64,000 bases of DNA from Candidatus Tisiphia endosymbiont of Melanophora roralis (GCF_964026575.1 NZ_OZ032161.1:868001-932000), one strand, 5' to 3'; counted from the first letter of the stretch, positions 8,263 through 19,384 are shown. Translations and numbers: made by a program. The notes: generated by a model not told the origin, from the letters alone.

Positions 8263-9063
8263 TTACCATAACTCTTCTATTAATGCTATGGTATTAGCCC
8301 TTAGATCTAGGTCATAATCTATGGTGTTATTTATTATTCGCTTGATATTTGCAAATTTTGTTATCAAATAATCAGGGGAATTAGAACGCAATTGATTAAA
8401 TATTTTATTCTCTAATTCATTGAATTCAATATTGATATTGAGAGATTTTTTAGTAATTCTATTAACTAGATATAGCATGCTACAAGCAAAATCTCCCCAT
8501 AATTCCTTGTTTTTACTGGTAAACTCTTCGATAAGATCTAACCTCACTTTAGGATTTGCATAGTTAGCAATATACGTCGTAATTTTAACATATATATCAC
8601 TTCCCACTAAGCGATTTTGTGATTTTATGTTAATTTTAGCACATCTAGATCTTATAGTACTTATTATTCCGGCAGCCCTTGAGGTAATCAAGAAAATAAA
8701 ACTATCCTTTGGCGTATCTTCTAAAAGTTTAAGACAGGAATTTGCTGCATTAAGATTCATTAGATCTGCTTGATAAATAACAGCTACTCTATATTTAGAG
8801 ATTGATGATGTTCTATAAAAAAATTGCTGTAAATCTCTAATTTGGTCAATATATATGTCTTTGACACTGCTCGTCACAGAATTATCCCTAGCTACTAAAC
8901 GATAATCTGGATGATTTGTTAATTGAATTTTATCTACAATCAAACTGCTTTCTATAAATATAAGCAAATCTTCTAAAGCTTTTGCGGTATCATCAACATC
9001 AATCAGCCAACTATTATAAAGCCTAGCCTGTTTGAATCTACATTCAAGATATTCTTTGATCAT
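8263..9063 (-). CDS. holB: DNA polymerase III subunit delta' (HolB)
   Basis: HolB is part of the clamp-loader complex that opens the beta sliding clamp. It shows the clamp-loader fold texture: HPDYRLV, then YIDQIRDLQQFFYRTSSISKYRVAVIYQADLMNLNAANSCLKLLEDTPKDSFIFLITS (residues roughly 92-150), where NAANSCLKLLEDTP corresponds to the conserved NAaNaLLKtLEePp segment. IRSRC follows (sensor/arginine-finger-like region). No Walker A is seen, as is usual for delta'. The length, 266 aa, is short but normal for reduced alphaproteobacteria. Confidence 0.9.
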   Translation of the reverse strand: MIKEYLECRFKQARLYNSWLIDVDDTAKALEDLLIFIESSLIVDKIQLTNHPDYRLVARDNSVTSSVKDIYIDQIRDLQQFFYRTSSISKYRVAVIYQADLMNLNAANSCLKLLEDTPKDSFIFLITSRAAGIISTIRSRCAKINIKSQNRLVGSDIYVKITTYIANYANPKVRLDLIEEFTSKNKELWGDFACSMLYLVNRITKKSLNINIEFNELENKIFNQLRSNSPDYLITKFANIKRIINNTIDYDLDLRANTIALIEELW

Positions 9064-9116
9064 TCTACTAATGGCATAATAAAAAATAGGTTTCTAGGCT
9101 TTGCCAACATACGCGA

Positions 9117-9150
9117 ACTCGGGATAAGAATTAACTAACTCTTATCCCTA
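9117..9150. repeat. palindromic element E copy
   Basis: Arms actcgggataagaa and ctcttatcccta pair across a short spacer. It lies between hup and holB, on the upstream side of holB. The surrounding 9064-9256 is repeat text with no gene. Confidence 0.75.
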
Positions 9151-9256
9151 ACATGGGTCAGAAATGCCAACGTAAGTAATGATACTTGTATGGCAAAAGC
9201 AATGTCAACCCCTACGTAGGCAGGGATGACACTAGTTTTGTTGTATTGAACTCAGG

Positions 9257-9532
9257 TTACTTATTATTACAGGCTTCCTTCATTTTCTTACCGGCTCTAA
9301 AGACTGGTTGTTTATAGGCAGCAATATGCATTTTCTCACCAGTTTTTGGATTACGACCTTCACGTGCAGCTCTACTTTGTATATGGAAAGAACCAAACCC
9401 CACTAGGTTAACGTCCTCACCACGACTAAGTGCTTTAAGTACACTATCTACAACCCAAGTAAGGGCTTTTTCTGCATCACTTTTTGAATGACCTGCTTCA
9501 GCCATTAATGCTACTAATTCTCCTTTATTCAT
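9257..9532 (-). CDS. hup: HU-type DNA-binding protein
   Basis: This small basic nucleoid protein (91 aa) has the HU/IHF fold. Residues follow the family from MNKGELVALMAEAGHSKSDA through VDSVLKALSRGEDVNLVGFGSF to the DNA-binding arm REGRNPKTGEKMHIAA. The C-terminal PVFRAGKKMKEA is typical. A Shine-Dalgarno sequence ggagag lies about 8 nt before the ATG. The RNPKTGE arm favours HU over IHF subunits, but the two cannot be fully separated by eye. Confidence 0.95.
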   Translation of the reverse strand: MNKGELVALMAEAGHSKSDAEKALTWVVDSVLKALSRGEDVNLVGFGSFHIQSRAAREGRNPKTGEKMHIAAYKQPVFRAGKKMKEACNNK

Positions 9533-9583
9533 ATGATCAACTCTCCAAATAAATTGTTAACATTTCAGACATTAATGTATTTA

Positions 9584-9709
9584 GTATACTCAAATGATTT
9601 AGAGAATGGGATTTAAAAATGAAGAACAAGCGGGGCGTACATAAGGTACGTTGTTACGTTTGTCCTTGATATTTTAAAAAACAATTCTTCAAAGCATTCG
9701 AGTATATAC
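9584..9709. repeat. palindromic element D copy
   Basis: Outer arms tatactcaaatgatttagagaatgg and attcttcaaagcattcgagtata surround a core with gcgtacataaggtacg. It sits in the 445-bp gap 9533-9977 upstream of hup. The remainder of the gap (9710-9977) is AT-rich with no gene. Confidence 0.75.
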
Positions 9710-9977
9710 TAACATACCAGCAAGATTTGTTATATCTCGTTGGCTAGATTATAGCAAACACTAAATTGACTGCAACTGAGACTTCTTTAGAACTTTTGAA
9801 TATATTATTTTATAATCTAATTTCAATAAAATTGTATCTATTTTACATCAAGTTAGTTTCTTATCCTGTAGTTAGGAGGATAGTATATTATTTTTGCTTA
9901 AATGAAATAATTAGTTGAAAATCATGATAATTTATATATTATAATTTTCTTATTTAATATATAAAAAGGTAACTTTT

Positions 9978-10493
9978 ATGATCACTAGACTATTCTACAT
10001 ATTATTTATTTCAATTTTTAGTTTAAATACTAGTGCTAATCCAGCTCCATTGGGTTTTGAATTAAATAAAGCAAGTATAGCGGATGTAGAGCAAGTATAT
10101 CAGATTACCAAAAAAGAGAGGAATCATTGGGATGGATATAATTATTATGTTAATGTTAGAGATGTCAAATTAGAAGGGCTGACTGAGTTATTAGTAATAT
10201 GTAATGATGATAATATTATCCAAGCAATCATCTTAACGATAAATAACGATAAATTTACAGAGTTTTATGAGTTACTTTCAGAAAAATACAAACTCACCCA
10301 TAGCCAAAACCCTAATTTAGGTAATAAGGAGATTAGATTTGCCGATGGTAGTTGTACTATTATATTAGATGCTCCATTCCTTAGCTTTAGTATGAGTCTT
10401 ATATACATAACAGATGAGTTTCTAACAAAATTTAAAGGTAAGCAAAAAGAAGAAGAAAAAGTGAAAAAAGCAAAAGGTAAAGAATTGCTATAA
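9978..10493 (+). CDS. hypothetical exported protein
   Basis: No family was recognised. The 171-aa product begins with a clear signal peptide ([15 protein letters not shown], cleavage probable near residue 21, ANP). A small mixed alpha/beta domain follows, with alternating hydrophobic strands ([20 protein letters not shown]). The tail is strongly basic and charged ([19 protein letters not shown]). A ribosome-binding aaggt lies 10 nt before the ATG. Its last 6 nt overlap the 3' end of ruvC, which converges on it. Confidence 0.75.
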   Translation: MITRLFYILFISIFSLNTSANPAPLGFELNKASIADVEQVYQITKKERNHWDGYNYYVNVRDVKLEGLTELLVICNDDNIIQAIILTINNDKFTEFYELLSEKYKLTHSQNPNLGNKEIRFADGSCTIILDAPFLSFSMSLIYITDEFLTKFKGKQKEEEKVKKAKGKELL

Positions 10494-10973
10494 TTCAATT
10501 ATGGGAGTTTTTGAAGTATAAGCCCAACAAACATAAGCCACTGCAAGGGCATCTGCTTCATCAAAGTTACTGATTGCAATTGCTCCTGGTAGTAAAAGTT
10601 TAATCATTTGCAGAACCTGATTTTTTTCAGCATGACCATAACCCACTACAGATTTTTTGATAACATTAGGTTTAAATTCTTGAAAAGCAATATCATATCC
10701 TCCTATAAGTGACATGACTGCTCCTCTAGCATATCCCAATTTTAAAGATGAAACATTATTTATATTAACAAATGTCTCCTCCATAGCAACAATAGCAGGT
10801 TTATATTGTACTATTATCTTTTGCAAGGACGAGCTAATGAAAGCTAACCTTTTATGCATTGCTTCGCTTGATTTAGTCTTTATGACCCCACTATCTAAAT
10901 ATTTCAGAGGCTTGGTATCAATTACCCCCCATCCCATACCAGCTAAAGATGGGTCAATTCCTAGTATAATCAA
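10488..10973 (-). CDS. ruvC: Holliday-junction endonuclease RuvC
   Basis: RuvC resolves Holliday junctions with RuvAB. The RNase H-like catalytic acids are in place: [15 protein letters not shown] (Asp near residue 6), AMEETFVN (Glu near 65), and the C-terminal [27 protein letters not shown] is also typical. The length of 161 aa is normal. The first codon in this frame is TTG at 10971-10973; no better ATG or GTG exists upstream in frame. It follows the RND pump gene on the same strand. Confidence 0.93.
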   Translation of the reverse strand: MIILGIDPSLAGMGWGVIDTKPLKYLDSGVIKTKSSEAMHKRLAFISSSLQKIIVQYKPAIVAMEETFVNINNVSSLKLGYARGAVMSLIGGYDIAFQEFKPNVIKKSVVGYGHAEKNQVLQMIKLLLPGAIAISNFDEADALAVAYVCWAYTSKTPIIEL

Positions 10974-11011
10974 AATTATTCCCCCACTAATAGATTTTTG
11001 TAAAAAATTAT

Positions 11012-14000
11012 CTAATTCTTCAATTCATTTATTTGAATATATTCCCTTTTAAAACTTTGATATAAAACTGGAATAACGAATATAGTGAAAAGAGTTCCTA
11101 TACTCATTCCACCAACTATTACTAAACCAATAGAATTTTGTGCGGCTGCTCCTGCTCCAGAACTAATCACTAATGACATTGCCCCAAAAATAGTTGCTAG
11201 AGTAGTCATTAGAATAGGTCTAAGTCTTAAGCTAGAGGCCCTAGTTACAGCTTCTCTAACAGTTAGTCCTTGGTCTCTTAAGTTATTAGCAAATTCTACT
11301 ATCATAATAGAATTTTTTGTTATCAAACCAATTAAAGTGATCAAACCAATATTACTATACATATTAAGCGTATTACCACATATTAAGAGCATTAATACCC
11401 CTCCAGTAATTGAGAATGGTACAGCAATAAGTATTAATATAGGATCAGTAAAACTTTCAAATTGAGCCGAAAGCACTAAATAAATAAACAACAAAGCAAA
11501 TAAGAAAGTAACAATAAGATTACTTTGTGATTCTGTCATTCTTTTAATCTCTCCAATATATTCTAATGTAGTTGTGCTACTATCCAATAATTCATCAGCT
11601 ATAGTATTTATCGAATTTATGGCATCGGTAATTTTTTGCTTTGGAGCTAAACCTGACGAAATCGTTACAGATCTAGAATTATTATAGTGGTTATAAGACT
11701 CAATAGACACTTTCTCAACCATATTAGCAACTACACTTAATGGCAGCAAATTATTAGTTGGTTTATTGGTTGGTATCAGTATCTTACTAAAATGATCGGT
11801 ACTATTACGGTATTTTAGGTTATATTGCATAGTTATATCATAGAGATTATTGCCCATTCTGAAATCACCAATTTTTCTTGCTGCCAGCAAATATTGCAAT
11901 GTTATTCCTATATTTTCTAAACTCACACCAAGCAGATAAGCTTTATCTCGGTTAACAATTACGTCAATTGTCGGCATAGAAGAATTTAAATCACTACCCA
12001 CATTGATAAAAACTGGATCTTTCTTCATTTTATTAACGAATTTCTGTGATATTTGATCTAACTCGTCATATTCAAGTGAGGTCTGTAAAGTAAATTCGAC
12101 AGCATTTCTAGCATTACCACTAACCAACGAAGGTGGATTTTGAGCAAAAATCGACATTCCCGCTATTTGTTGAAATTGCTTATTAAGCATATTTTTTATA
12201 TCTTCTTGTGACATTAACCTTTCCTTCCAATCTTTAAGAGGTACGAAAGCAAAAGCACTGTTACTACCTCCAGAGCCAATTATTGTCAAATAACCTGCTA
12301 TATCTTTATGAGGACTAAGTATTTTCTCAGCTTCTGCTACTATTTTTTCTGATTGTTTAATACTAGAACCTTGAGGACCAGTGAAGAAAATTTGTAAGAA
12401 ACCATCATCTTCCTGAGGAATAAAAACTTTTTTGACAAAAATAAAACTAACAACTAGTACAACTAAAGATAGTGCAATAATAAGTGAGAATTTCTTTTTA
12501 TGATCAAGAGCAAGATCTAAATAGTACAAATACTTGCCTTGTACTAATTTAATGAACTGATCAAATTTAACTAAAAACCCTAAAGGAGGTTGAACATTTT
12601 TGTTAATCATTCGACTTGCCATCATTGGCGTTAAAGTAATCGCCACAAAACCGGAAAATAAAACGCAGAATGCTAAGGTCCAAGCAAATTCAATGAATAA
12701 CTTACCAATAAATCCATCTATAAAACCTATTGGTAAAAATACTGAAACAAGTGTTATAGTCATCGCTACAATGGCAAAACCAATTTCCTTAGATGCAAGA
12801 AAGGCAGCTTCTATAGGAGAATGCCCCATTTCATTGTACCTAAAAATGTTTTCTAACATTACTATTGCATCATCTACTACCAAACCAATAGCTAATATCA
12901 TTGCTAAAAGGGTAAATATATTGATAGAAAATCCTAAATAATACATAACAATAAACGTACCAATTAATGATATCGGAACAGTTACAAATGGTATGAGGGT
13001 GATTTTTACTGATGCCAAGAACAGGTATATTACTACCATAACCAAAACTAGTGCTTCCATGATAGTGAAGAATACTGATCTGATTGAAGCCCTAACTGGA
13101 ATTGATGAATCATGGGCTATATCAATTGTTATACCCTTAGGTAGATTTTTTTTTATTTTATCTAGTGAATATCTAACCTCTTTGGATAAATCAAGTATGT
13201 TTGCCTTCGATTGTTTTATAAGACCAAGTGCTATCGAGTTTTTTCCGTTATATCTAAAAATTACCTCAGTATCTGGAGGGGCTAAATATATTTTAGCAAT
13301 ATCCCGTAACTTTAATATATTAGCATCTTTCACTTTTAGTATAATTTTTTCAAACTCTTCCAGTTTACTTAAAGAGCCATCTAATCTTACAGTAAAATCA
13401 CGTGCAGTTGTTTTAATAGTTCCTGCTGGATAATAAATATTTTGTTTTTTTATAGCACTCTCAATTTCTAACACTGACATTTTATGCTGATATAATTTTA
13501 CCGGGTCTGGTTCTATACGCATAGAGTAATCTTTAGCACCATATATCTCAACCTGACCTATTGTTTCAAGTTTTTCTAAAATGGTTTTTACGCTATCTTG
13601 AACAATTTGGGTTAATTGTAAATCATCATATACATCACTACTGATACTTAAATACAAACTAGGGAAATTATCTGCATCCATCTTAGCAACATAAGGCATG
13701 CTCATACCTTGGGGGAATATGTAACTTATATCAGATATTTTAGACCGAACATCGTTTAAGGCTGTTTCTATATCAACCGATGATAGAAATCTTAAAACTA
13801 TATGACTGCTACTTGTAGTACTTTGTGAAGTGATAGTATCAAGGTTCTTGACAGTTTTTAGTGCTTTTTCAATACGAGTTGTTATCTCTTTCTCCATATA
13901 AAGAGCATCTGCCCCAGGGTAATTTGCATATACTGTTATTACAGGAAAAGAAATATCGGGAATACCCCTAATTTGTAGTTTAGTAAAAAATACCGCCCCT

Positions 14001-14071
14001 AAAATAACAACCACTAGACTCAACACTGTTGCAAATACCGGACGTTTTATACATATTTCACTTAAGTACAT
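11012..14071 (-). CDS. RND-family efflux pump inner-membrane protein (AcrB/MexB-like)
   Basis: This proton-driven multidrug or solute exporter of the hydrophobe/amphiphile efflux type has 1019 aa. The N-terminus [19 protein letters not shown] is TM1. Two large periplasmic loops and about 12 membrane segments are apparent. The proton-relay pair lies in [16 protein letters not shown] (two Asp in TM4), and the TM10 Lys in [16 protein letters not shown]. No membrane-fusion partner or outer-membrane channel gene is in the window. It begins 14 nt downstream of the ABC permease gene on the same strand, so the two may share a transcript. Confidence 0.92.
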   Translation of the reverse strand: MYLSEICIKRPVFATVLSLVVVILGAVFFTKLQIRGIPDISFPVITVYANYPGADALYMEKEITTRIEKALKTVKNLDTITSQSTTSSSHIVLRFLSSVDIETALNDVRSKISDISYIFPQGMSMPYVAKMDADNFPSLYLSISSDVYDDLQLTQIVQDSVKTILEKLETIGQVEIYGAKDYSMRIEPDPVKLYQHKMSVLEIESAIKKQNIYYPAGTIKTTARDFTVRLDGSLSKLEEFEKIILKVKDANILKLRDIAKIYLAPPDTEVIFRYNGKNSIALGLIKQSKANILDLSKEVRYSLDKIKKNLPKGITIDIAHDSSIPVRASIRSVFFTIMEALVLVMVVIYLFLASVKITLIPFVTVPISLIGTFIVMYYLGFSINIFTLLAMILAIGLVVDDAIVMLENIFRYNEMGHSPIEAAFLASKEIGFAIVAMTITLVSVFLPIGFIDGFIGKLFIEFAWTLAFCVLFSGFVAITLTPMMASRMINKNVQPPLGFLVKFDQFIKLVQGKYLYYLDLALDHKKKFSLIIALSLVVLVVSFIFVKKVFIPQEDDGFLQIFFTGPQGSSIKQSEKIVAEAEKILSPHKDIAGYLTIIGSGGSNSAFAFVPLKDWKERLMSQEDIKNMLNKQFQQIAGMSIFAQNPPSLVSGNARNAVEFTLQTSLEYDELDQISQKFVNKMKKDPVFINVGSDLNSSMPTIDVIVNRDKAYLLGVSLENIGITLQYLLAARKIGDFRMGNNLYDITMQYNLKYRNSTDHFSKILIPTNKPTNNLLPLSVVANMVEKVSIESYNHYNNSRSVTISSGLAPKQKITDAINSINTIADELLDSSTTTLEYIGEIKRMTESQSNLIVTFLFALLFIYLVLSAQFESFTDPILILIAVPFSITGGVLMLLICGNTLNMYSNIGLITLIGLITKNSIMIVEFANNLRDQGLTVREAVTRASSLRLRPILMTTLATIFGAMSLVISSGAGAAAQNSIGLVIVGGMSIGTLFTIFVIPVLYQSFKREYIQINELKN

Positions 14072-14085
14072 ATTATCAATAAATC

Positions 14086-14745
14086 CTACTCAGCTCCAAT
14101 TACTAGTCTTTTCTCAATAATTTTAGCTAATTTACTGATAATTATTACCATAACATAGTAACAAAGTCCTGCTATTAACATAGGGGTAAAATAAGTATAA
14201 CTTTCAAGCGATACTAATTGAGCTCTACGCATTAAATCCATTTCACCGATCATTGATATAATCGATGATTCTTTGATTAAATTAATAAGCTCATTAACCA
14301 GTGAAGGTAAGATATTTCTTATGGCTTGAGGCAAGATAATATCTTTCATCATTAATCTCTCGGGTATAGCTAATGCTTTAGCTGCCTCAATCTGTCCTTT
14401 ATCAACACTATTAATTCCAGCTCTAATTATTTCCGAAACATATGCCCCGGAGTTTAATGAGAAAGCTATGCTACCAGCAACGAAGACACCAAGCTTAATG
14501 CCAATTACACTAGGTAAACCAAAATAAATTATGCTAAGTTGTATAAGTAACGGAGTACCACGAAAAATAGATGTATAGAAATTAGCAAACAGTCTTAACG
14601 CACAACTTTTACTTACCTTACAAATTGCTAGTAAGATACCAATAATCAACCCTAATAACACTGAAACTATACTGTATTTCAGTGTTACTACCATCCCTTG
14701 CATAATAAAATATATAGAAGAAAAATCAAGTAATTGCTCAAACAT
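14086..14745 (-). CDS. amino-acid ABC transporter permease (GlnP/HisM family)
   Basis: This is the inner-membrane permease for polar amino acids, probably glutamine-type. It has four to five hydrophobic segments, the N-terminal SIYFIMQGMVVTLKYSIVS typical of the family, the FRGTPLLIQL motif and an EAAKALAIPERLMMKDIILPQAIRNILP loop (EAA motif, about residues 118-145) that contacts the ATPase. The length of 219 aa is standard. The ATPase and binding protein are not adjacent. In Rickettsia the family member is usually called glnP, but substrate identity cannot be fixed here. Confidence 0.9.
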   Translation of the reverse strand: MFEQLLDFSSIYFIMQGMVVTLKYSIVSVLLGLIIGILLAICKVSKSCALRLFANFYTSIFRGTPLLIQLSIIYFGLPSVIGIKLGVFVAGSIAFSLNSGAYVSEIIRAGINSVDKGQIEAAKALAIPERLMMKDIILPQAIRNILPSLVNELINLIKESSIISMIGEMDLMRRAQLVSLESYTYFTPMLIAGLCYYVMVIIISKLAKIIEKRLVIGAE

Positions 14746-14794
14746 CTAACACTCTTAAATAACCTCAATTTTGGAATTGTGCCAAACTTACTAC

Positions 14795-15193
14795 CTATTC
14801 AAATTTCCGTATATTACGAGCAACCTCAATGGAAGAATTCATCATATTAGTACAATATATTTCAAACATTTTCCGCTGTAACAAAGCTAAATCTAGTAAC
14901 CCATTACATTTCAACAAATCTTTAGTAAGTACAACATTATCCTGCATTCCTTTACTCATCGATGATAAGAGTTGACTAAATATATCTTCGGTTATTCTAA
15001 TACGATTATTAACAACTGCTAAGTTTTTAGAAATTGCAGAATTTACTATATCAGTATACTCTTTTGATAATCTCGATAATTGACTAACCAAATTGTCTAT
15101 TGTTTCAGATTTCATTTCAGAACTATCTGAATTGTCCTTTAATTGAACACCCGGAGGTAGTTTTTTATTCGAGTTTAACTTATTTTTGCCCAT
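14795..15193 (-). CDS. small helical protein, phasin-like
   Basis: Not firmly recognised. The 132-aa product has a polar N-terminus and then a long amphipathic helical stretch. Its texture (ISKNLAVVNNRIRITEDIFSQLL, LKCNGLLDLALLQRKMFEIYCTNMMNSSIEVARNI) resembles phasin-family granule-associated proteins. It lies about 50 nt upstream of the ABC permease gene on the same strand. The phasin suggestion is an inference from helix pattern only. Confidence 0.6.
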   Translation of the reverse strand: MGKNKLNSNKKLPPGVQLKDNSDSSEMKSETIDNLVSQLSRLSKEYTDIVNSAISKNLAVVNNRIRITEDIFSQLLSSMSKGMQDNVVLTKDLLKCNGLLDLALLQRKMFEIYCTNMMNSSIEVARNIRKFE

Positions 15194-15219
15194 ATTTTCT
15201 CCAATATTTTCTCCACTTT

Positions 15220-15378
15220 AACTCGATAATCAAGCTTTTCCTTAACCGTCATTGCAAGCGAACGTATGTGAGCGTGGCAATCCATGAAGCTTGTCATATG
15301 GATTGCTTCGTCGACCTACGGTCTCCTCGCTAATAGACGTATTTTTTAATAATTCTAAAAAACTTGATTATCGAGTTT
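15220..15378. mobile_element. MITE-like element with 20-bp terminal inverted repeats
   Basis: The ends aactcgataatcaagctttt and aaaacttgattatcgagttt form terminal inverted repeats around a gaagcaatcc-type palindromic core. The same ends bound 48774-48943. A lone left end occurs at about 21835. No coding capacity. Confidence 0.8.
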
Positions 15379-15419
15379 AATATAAATATACTCTAAATTG
15401 ATACTACCACTAAGCATTA

Positions 15420-16250
15420 TTATTGACGAATATGTCTTATATTACTAAGTTTTGTAACCTCTAGGTTGCAATTGGAGCGTATAGGGTTAATATCTATGCC
15501 ACCACGTCTTGTATATCTCGCATAAACAGTTAATTGATCGGGAATACAAAACTTATTAATATCACAAAAAATACGCTCAACGCATTGTTCATGAAACTCA
15601 TTATGATTACGAAATGATACAAAATATTTTAATAAAGAACTATGGTCAATTTTTTTGCCTCTGTAACTAATTTGTACCGATGCCCAATCTGGTTGGTTAG
15701 TAACTAAACAATTCGATTTTAGCAAGTTAGAATATAGTACTTCATTTACTACTTGCGTATCGTCTTCAGATAATTTTGGCAAATTTTGGCTAGTCTCAAA
15801 ACTAGTAATTGTCACCTCCAGCCTATCCAAATTTATGCCTGAAAAGGACTGCAGCTTTGTTCCCTCATATGATTCTAAATCTTTTATAGAAACAGTTACA
15901 GGTGCTTGAAATACCAAACTTAAGTCCTTTGCAATTAATTCCTTTACTTGCTCTCTATTATCAAACTTAGTATTATTAAAAGAATTTAAATAAAGCTTTA
16001 GTGATTTTGATTCTATAATATTAGGCGACTCACAACTTACCATGAACTCCAATATTTTTACTTCAGGTTTACCACTTGGGCTTAGCCAAGAAACTTCATA
16101 ACAATTCCAAATGTCAAATCCATTAAACGGCAAAGAACCTAATATCTGTAAGCTATCTCTAGCAAATTTACGACTGATTGGGTATAGTAAACTATTGTCA
16201 TACAAATCTGCATATTTAGTTTGCTTTCCAAGTACGGTTTCAATAAACAT
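15420..16250 (-). CDS. queF: NADPH-dependent preQ0 reductase QueF (long, bimodular form)
   Basis: QueF reduces the nitrile of preQ0 to preQ1, the step after QueC. The 276-aa length matches the two-domain (YqfB/E. coli) type rather than the short type. Visible family features are WLSPSGKPEV, FMVSCESPNIIESKSLKLYLNS, the catalytic-Cys segment NCLVTNQPDWASVQI with its Asp, and the Glu-rich NHNEFHEQCVERIF followed by ARYTRRGGIDINP. It overlaps the upstream DUF4870 gene by 1 nt. It is the last gene of an acnA-DUF4870-queF run. Confidence 0.95.
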   Translation of the reverse strand: MFIETVLGKQTKYADLYDNSLLYPISRKFARDSLQILGSLPFNGFDIWNCYEVSWLSPSGKPEVKILEFMVSCESPNIIESKSLKLYLNSFNNTKFDNREQVKELIAKDLSLVFQAPVTVSIKDLESYEGTKLQSFSGINLDRLEVTITSFETSQNLPKLSEDDTQVVNEVLYSNLLKSNCLVTNQPDWASVQISYRGKKIDHSSLLKYFVSFRNHNEFHEQCVERIFCDINKFCIPDQLTVYARYTRRGGIDINPIRSNCNLEVTKLSNIRHIRQ

Positions 16251-16612
16251 TATTTTATCCAGTAAGTCATATAGTTTGGATGTCCTGTATCATTCAACAA
16301 ATATTTGAGGCCTATAGCGATTCTTAATATAAACCAAACAAACAAGCATGCGTATAACACCGGACCAATTAGTATTATAGTGGTTATCATAGATATTATA
16401 ATACCAATAAATCCTATGCAAAAAGTACGTAATATAAAAGTGTAATGGCTAGCTAAAAGTCCATCTTTAATATCCTTATTAATATATGCAAAAACTGCTC
16501 CAATAATAGGTAATAATGGTGCAACTACTCCGCACAGAAATAATATATATATTACTATAAGGTTTGTTTTCCCTGCATTTATGTATTTCTTAATCTCCTT
16601 ATCCATGTTCAT
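16250..16612 (-). CDS. DUF4870-like small membrane protein
   Basis: The 120-aa protein has three hydrophobic segments (about residues 18-45, 60-85 and 85-105) and the texture of the DUF4870/TMEM family: IGAVFAYINKD, then LLASHYTFILRTFCIG, and a final IAIGLKYLLNDTGHPNYM. Function is unknown. Overlaps with both neighbours (14 nt with acnA, 1 nt with queF) indicate a tight operon. Confidence 0.8.
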   Translation of the reverse strand: MNMDKEIKKYINAGKTNLIVIYILFLCGVVAPLLPIIGAVFAYINKDIKDGLLASHYTFILRTFCIGFIGIIISMITTIILIGPVLYACLFVWFILRIAIGLKYLLNDTGHPNYMTYWIK

Positions 16613-19253
16613 CTCTTAAATTTTTAACTACTAGATGCATTATACTACCATGTTTTATATAGTCTATCTCATTATCTGTAAAAACTTGTAATATTACTTT
16701 GATAGTCTCAACTATACCACTTTTTCTCTTTATGATACAATTAAGTTGCTCATAAGGCGTTATTTCATTACTCAAGCCAGTAATGGTGACATACTCAGAA
16801 CCATCAAGTTTTAAGTCATTTACAGTAGAAGAAGAAAGAGCAAGCGGTAAAACACCCATACCCACTAAGTTTGACCTATGAATTCTTTCAAAACTTTCAG
16901 CAATTACTGCTTTTACTCCAAGTAAACTAGTACCTTTTGCTGCCCAGTCTCTTGATGAACCAGAGCCATATTCTTTGCCTGCAAAAATTACTAAAGGCAC
17001 AGAATGAGCTTTATAATCCATTGCAGCATCATAGATACTCTCTTGATTACCTAGTTGGTTTATAGTTACCCCTCCTTCAATTCCGGGACACATGGCGTTT
17101 TTTATCCTATTATTGGCAAAAGTGCCTCGCATCATTACTTCATGATTGCCACGCCGTGATCCATAAGAGTTAAAATCGAGAGGTAGAATGCCATGCTCAG
17201 TTAAATACTTAGCGGCAGGACTTGTTTTACTAATATTGCCGGCTGGAGATATATGATCAGTCGTAATGGAATTGCCAAAAATAGCTAATATTCTAGCAGA
17301 TTCTATATCGTGCAAGCTACTAGATATATGTTCAATACCTTCAAAATAAGGAGGATTGTTAATATAAGTACTATCTTTACTCCAATTATAAGTATCGGTT
17401 TTAGTTACCTTAATATCTTGCCACTCTTTATCACCTAAAAATACTTCACTATATTTGTCTTTGAACATTTTAGAGTTAATAGATTGATCTATTAACTCTT
17501 TTATCTCTTGGTGGGTTGGCCAAATATCATTAAGATATATATCCTTACCATTATGACCTTTACCTATCACGTCAGTTTCAAGATCAATGTTCATAGTACC
17601 TGCTAGAGCATAAGCAACAACTAAAGGAGGAGAAGCCAAATAACTAGCTATTGTTAAAGGATGTACCCTTCCTTCAAAATTCCTGTTACCAGATAACACC
17701 GAAGCAACAACAAGATTGTTCCCGGCAATAGTCTCTTCTATTTCCTGCATAAGCGAACCAGAATTGCCTATACAAGTAGTACAACCATAGCCGACAAGAT
17801 TAAAACCTAAATTATTTAGATACTGGTCAAGTCCAGTTTTTTTTAAATATTCCGTTACTACTTTTGAACCAGGGGCCAATGAAGTCTTAACCCATGGTTT
17901 TTTCATCAACCCAAGTTCTACTGCTTTCTTAGCAAGCAAGCCTGCCCCGATCATCACAGTAGGATTCGAAGTATTTGTACAGCTTGTGATTGCAGCTATT
18001 ACGACATCACCATGTCCTATACTATATTGCTCATCAACAGAGTACTTTTTATCAATATCAACATCACCTCTAGTTAGAGAAGGTAGTTCAGTTTTAAAAT
18101 TACTAGCAGCATTTTTTAGGTTAACCCTATCTTGTGGACGTCTTGGACCAGCTAGGGAAGATTCTAAAGCGGATAAATCCAATTCTAATATATCAGTATA
18201 TTCTGGAGTAATTATTGGATCAAACCATAATGATTGTAGCTTGGCATATTGCTCTACTAGCTTTATTCTATTTTGATCTCTAGCTGTAAAATTAAGGTAT
18301 TTTATAGTCTCATTATCAATTGGGAAGAACCCACAAGTAGCACCATACTCAGGAGCCATATTTGATATAGTCGCCCTATCTGCCAAGCTCAGTGATTCTA
18401 ACCCATCTCCATAAAATTCAACAAATTTGCCGACTACATTTTTCTTTCTTAGCATTTGAGTAACTGTTAGCACCAAATCTGTAGCAGTAATCATTCCCTT
18501 TAAAGCGCCAGTTAACTTAAAGCCAATTACCTCTGGTAAAATCATTGATAAAGATTGACCAAGCATGGCTGCCTCAGCTTCAATTCCCCCAACTCCCCAA
18601 CCAAGAACTGCTAAACCATTAATCATCGTAGTATGACTATCTGTGCCAACTAATGTATCCGGATAAGCGAAAGTTACACCATTTTGTTGTTTGCTCCACA
18701 CAACATTGGCTAAATATTCCAAATTAACTTGATGACAGATTCCTGTTCCTGGTGGTACTACTCTAAAATTATCAAATGCTTCTTGCCCCCATTTCAAAAA
18801 CTCATAACGCTCTAGATTGCGTGCTACTTCCATTTTGACATTCTTAGCAAACGCATCACTTGTTCCATAATAATCAACTTGTACAGAATGATCTATGACA
18901 AGGTCAACCGGGATCAGAGGATTAATCTTTAATGGATTACCCCCTAGTTTTTTTATAGCATCACGCATAGCAGCTAAATCAACAATGGCAGGAACTCCGG
19001 TAAAATCCTGCATTAGTACCCTAGCCGGCATAAACGGTATCTCAGCGTCGGATTTTCTAGCCTTAAGCCATTCTTTAAATAGTAACAAGTTTTTTTTACT
19101 ACCAGTTAGACGAAGGACATTTTCAAATAATATCCTTAAACTATAAGGTAGACGCTTTAACTCAAGATTAATATCACTTGCCGCTTTATTTATATCAAAA
19201 ATTTTATAAAGATTATCTCCTACAGATATTTCTTTAAGATAATCAGGATTCAT
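16599..19253 (-). CDS. acnA: aconitate hydratase A
   Basis: Aconitase isomerises citrate to isocitrate in the TCA cycle using a [4Fe-4S] cluster. The 884-aa protein follows the AcnA/IRP type throughout: DFTGVPAIVDLAAMRDA, VDYYGTSDA, GTGICHQVNLEYLA, VGTDSHTTMINGL, the cluster cysteines in TSCTNTSNP and YGCTTCIGNSG, and the swivel-domain KEYGSGSSRDWAAKG. A strong ribosome-binding ggagg precedes the ATG at 19253. It heads the acnA-DUF4870-queF run. The start on the opposite side faces ccmA, giving a divergent promoter region at 19254-19384. Confidence 0.98.
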   Translation of the reverse strand: MNPDYLKEISVGDNLYKIFDINKAASDINLELKRLPYSLRILFENVLRLTGSKKNLLLFKEWLKARKSDAEIPFMPARVLMQDFTGVPAIVDLAAMRDAIKKLGGNPLKINPLIPVDLVIDHSVQVDYYGTSDAFAKNVKMEVARNLERYEFLKWGQEAFDNFRVVPPGTGICHQVNLEYLANVVWSKQQNGVTFAYPDTLVGTDSHTTMINGLAVLGWGVGGIEAEAAMLGQSLSMILPEVIGFKLTGALKGMITATDLVLTVTQMLRKKNVVGKFVEFYGDGLESLSLADRATISNMAPEYGATCGFFPIDNETIKYLNFTARDQNRIKLVEQYAKLQSLWFDPIITPEYTDILELDLSALESSLAGPRRPQDRVNLKNAASNFKTELPSLTRGDVDIDKKYSVDEQYSIGHGDVVIAAITSCTNTSNPTVMIGAGLLAKKAVELGLMKKPWVKTSLAPGSKVVTEYLKKTGLDQYLNNLGFNLVGYGCTTCIGNSGSLMQEIEETIAGNNLVVASVLSGNRNFEGRVHPLTIASYLASPPLVVAYALAGTMNIDLETDVIGKGHNGKDIYLNDIWPTHQEIKELIDQSINSKMFKDKYSEVFLGDKEWQDIKVTKTDTYNWSKDSTYINNPPYFEGIEHISSSLHDIESARILAIFGNSITTDHISPAGNISKTSPAAKYLTEHGILPLDFNSYGSRRGNHEVMMRGTFANNRIKNAMCPGIEGGVTINQLGNQESIYDAAMDYKAHSVPLVIFAGKEYGSGSSRDWAAKGTSLLGVKAVIAESFERIHRSNLVGMGVLPLALSSSTVNDLKLDGSEYVTITGLSNEITPYEQLNCIIKRKSGIVETIKVILQVFTDNEIDYIKHGSIMHLVVKNLRDEHG

Positions 19254-19384
19254 TCCCGTTCCTCCAATTTTTTAAAATTCAAGTATACACTAAAAATACC
19301 TACCACTAAGGCCTTCATTTAACTTAACTTGAAAAAATAAATATTTGAAGTAAATTATATAAAAACTTTCTTAGAATCGTATAA

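Noticed and set aside
11085-13433. Long plus-strand frames opposite the RND pump gene
   Set aside because: They are antisense shadows of a well-conserved gene and show no family resemblance.
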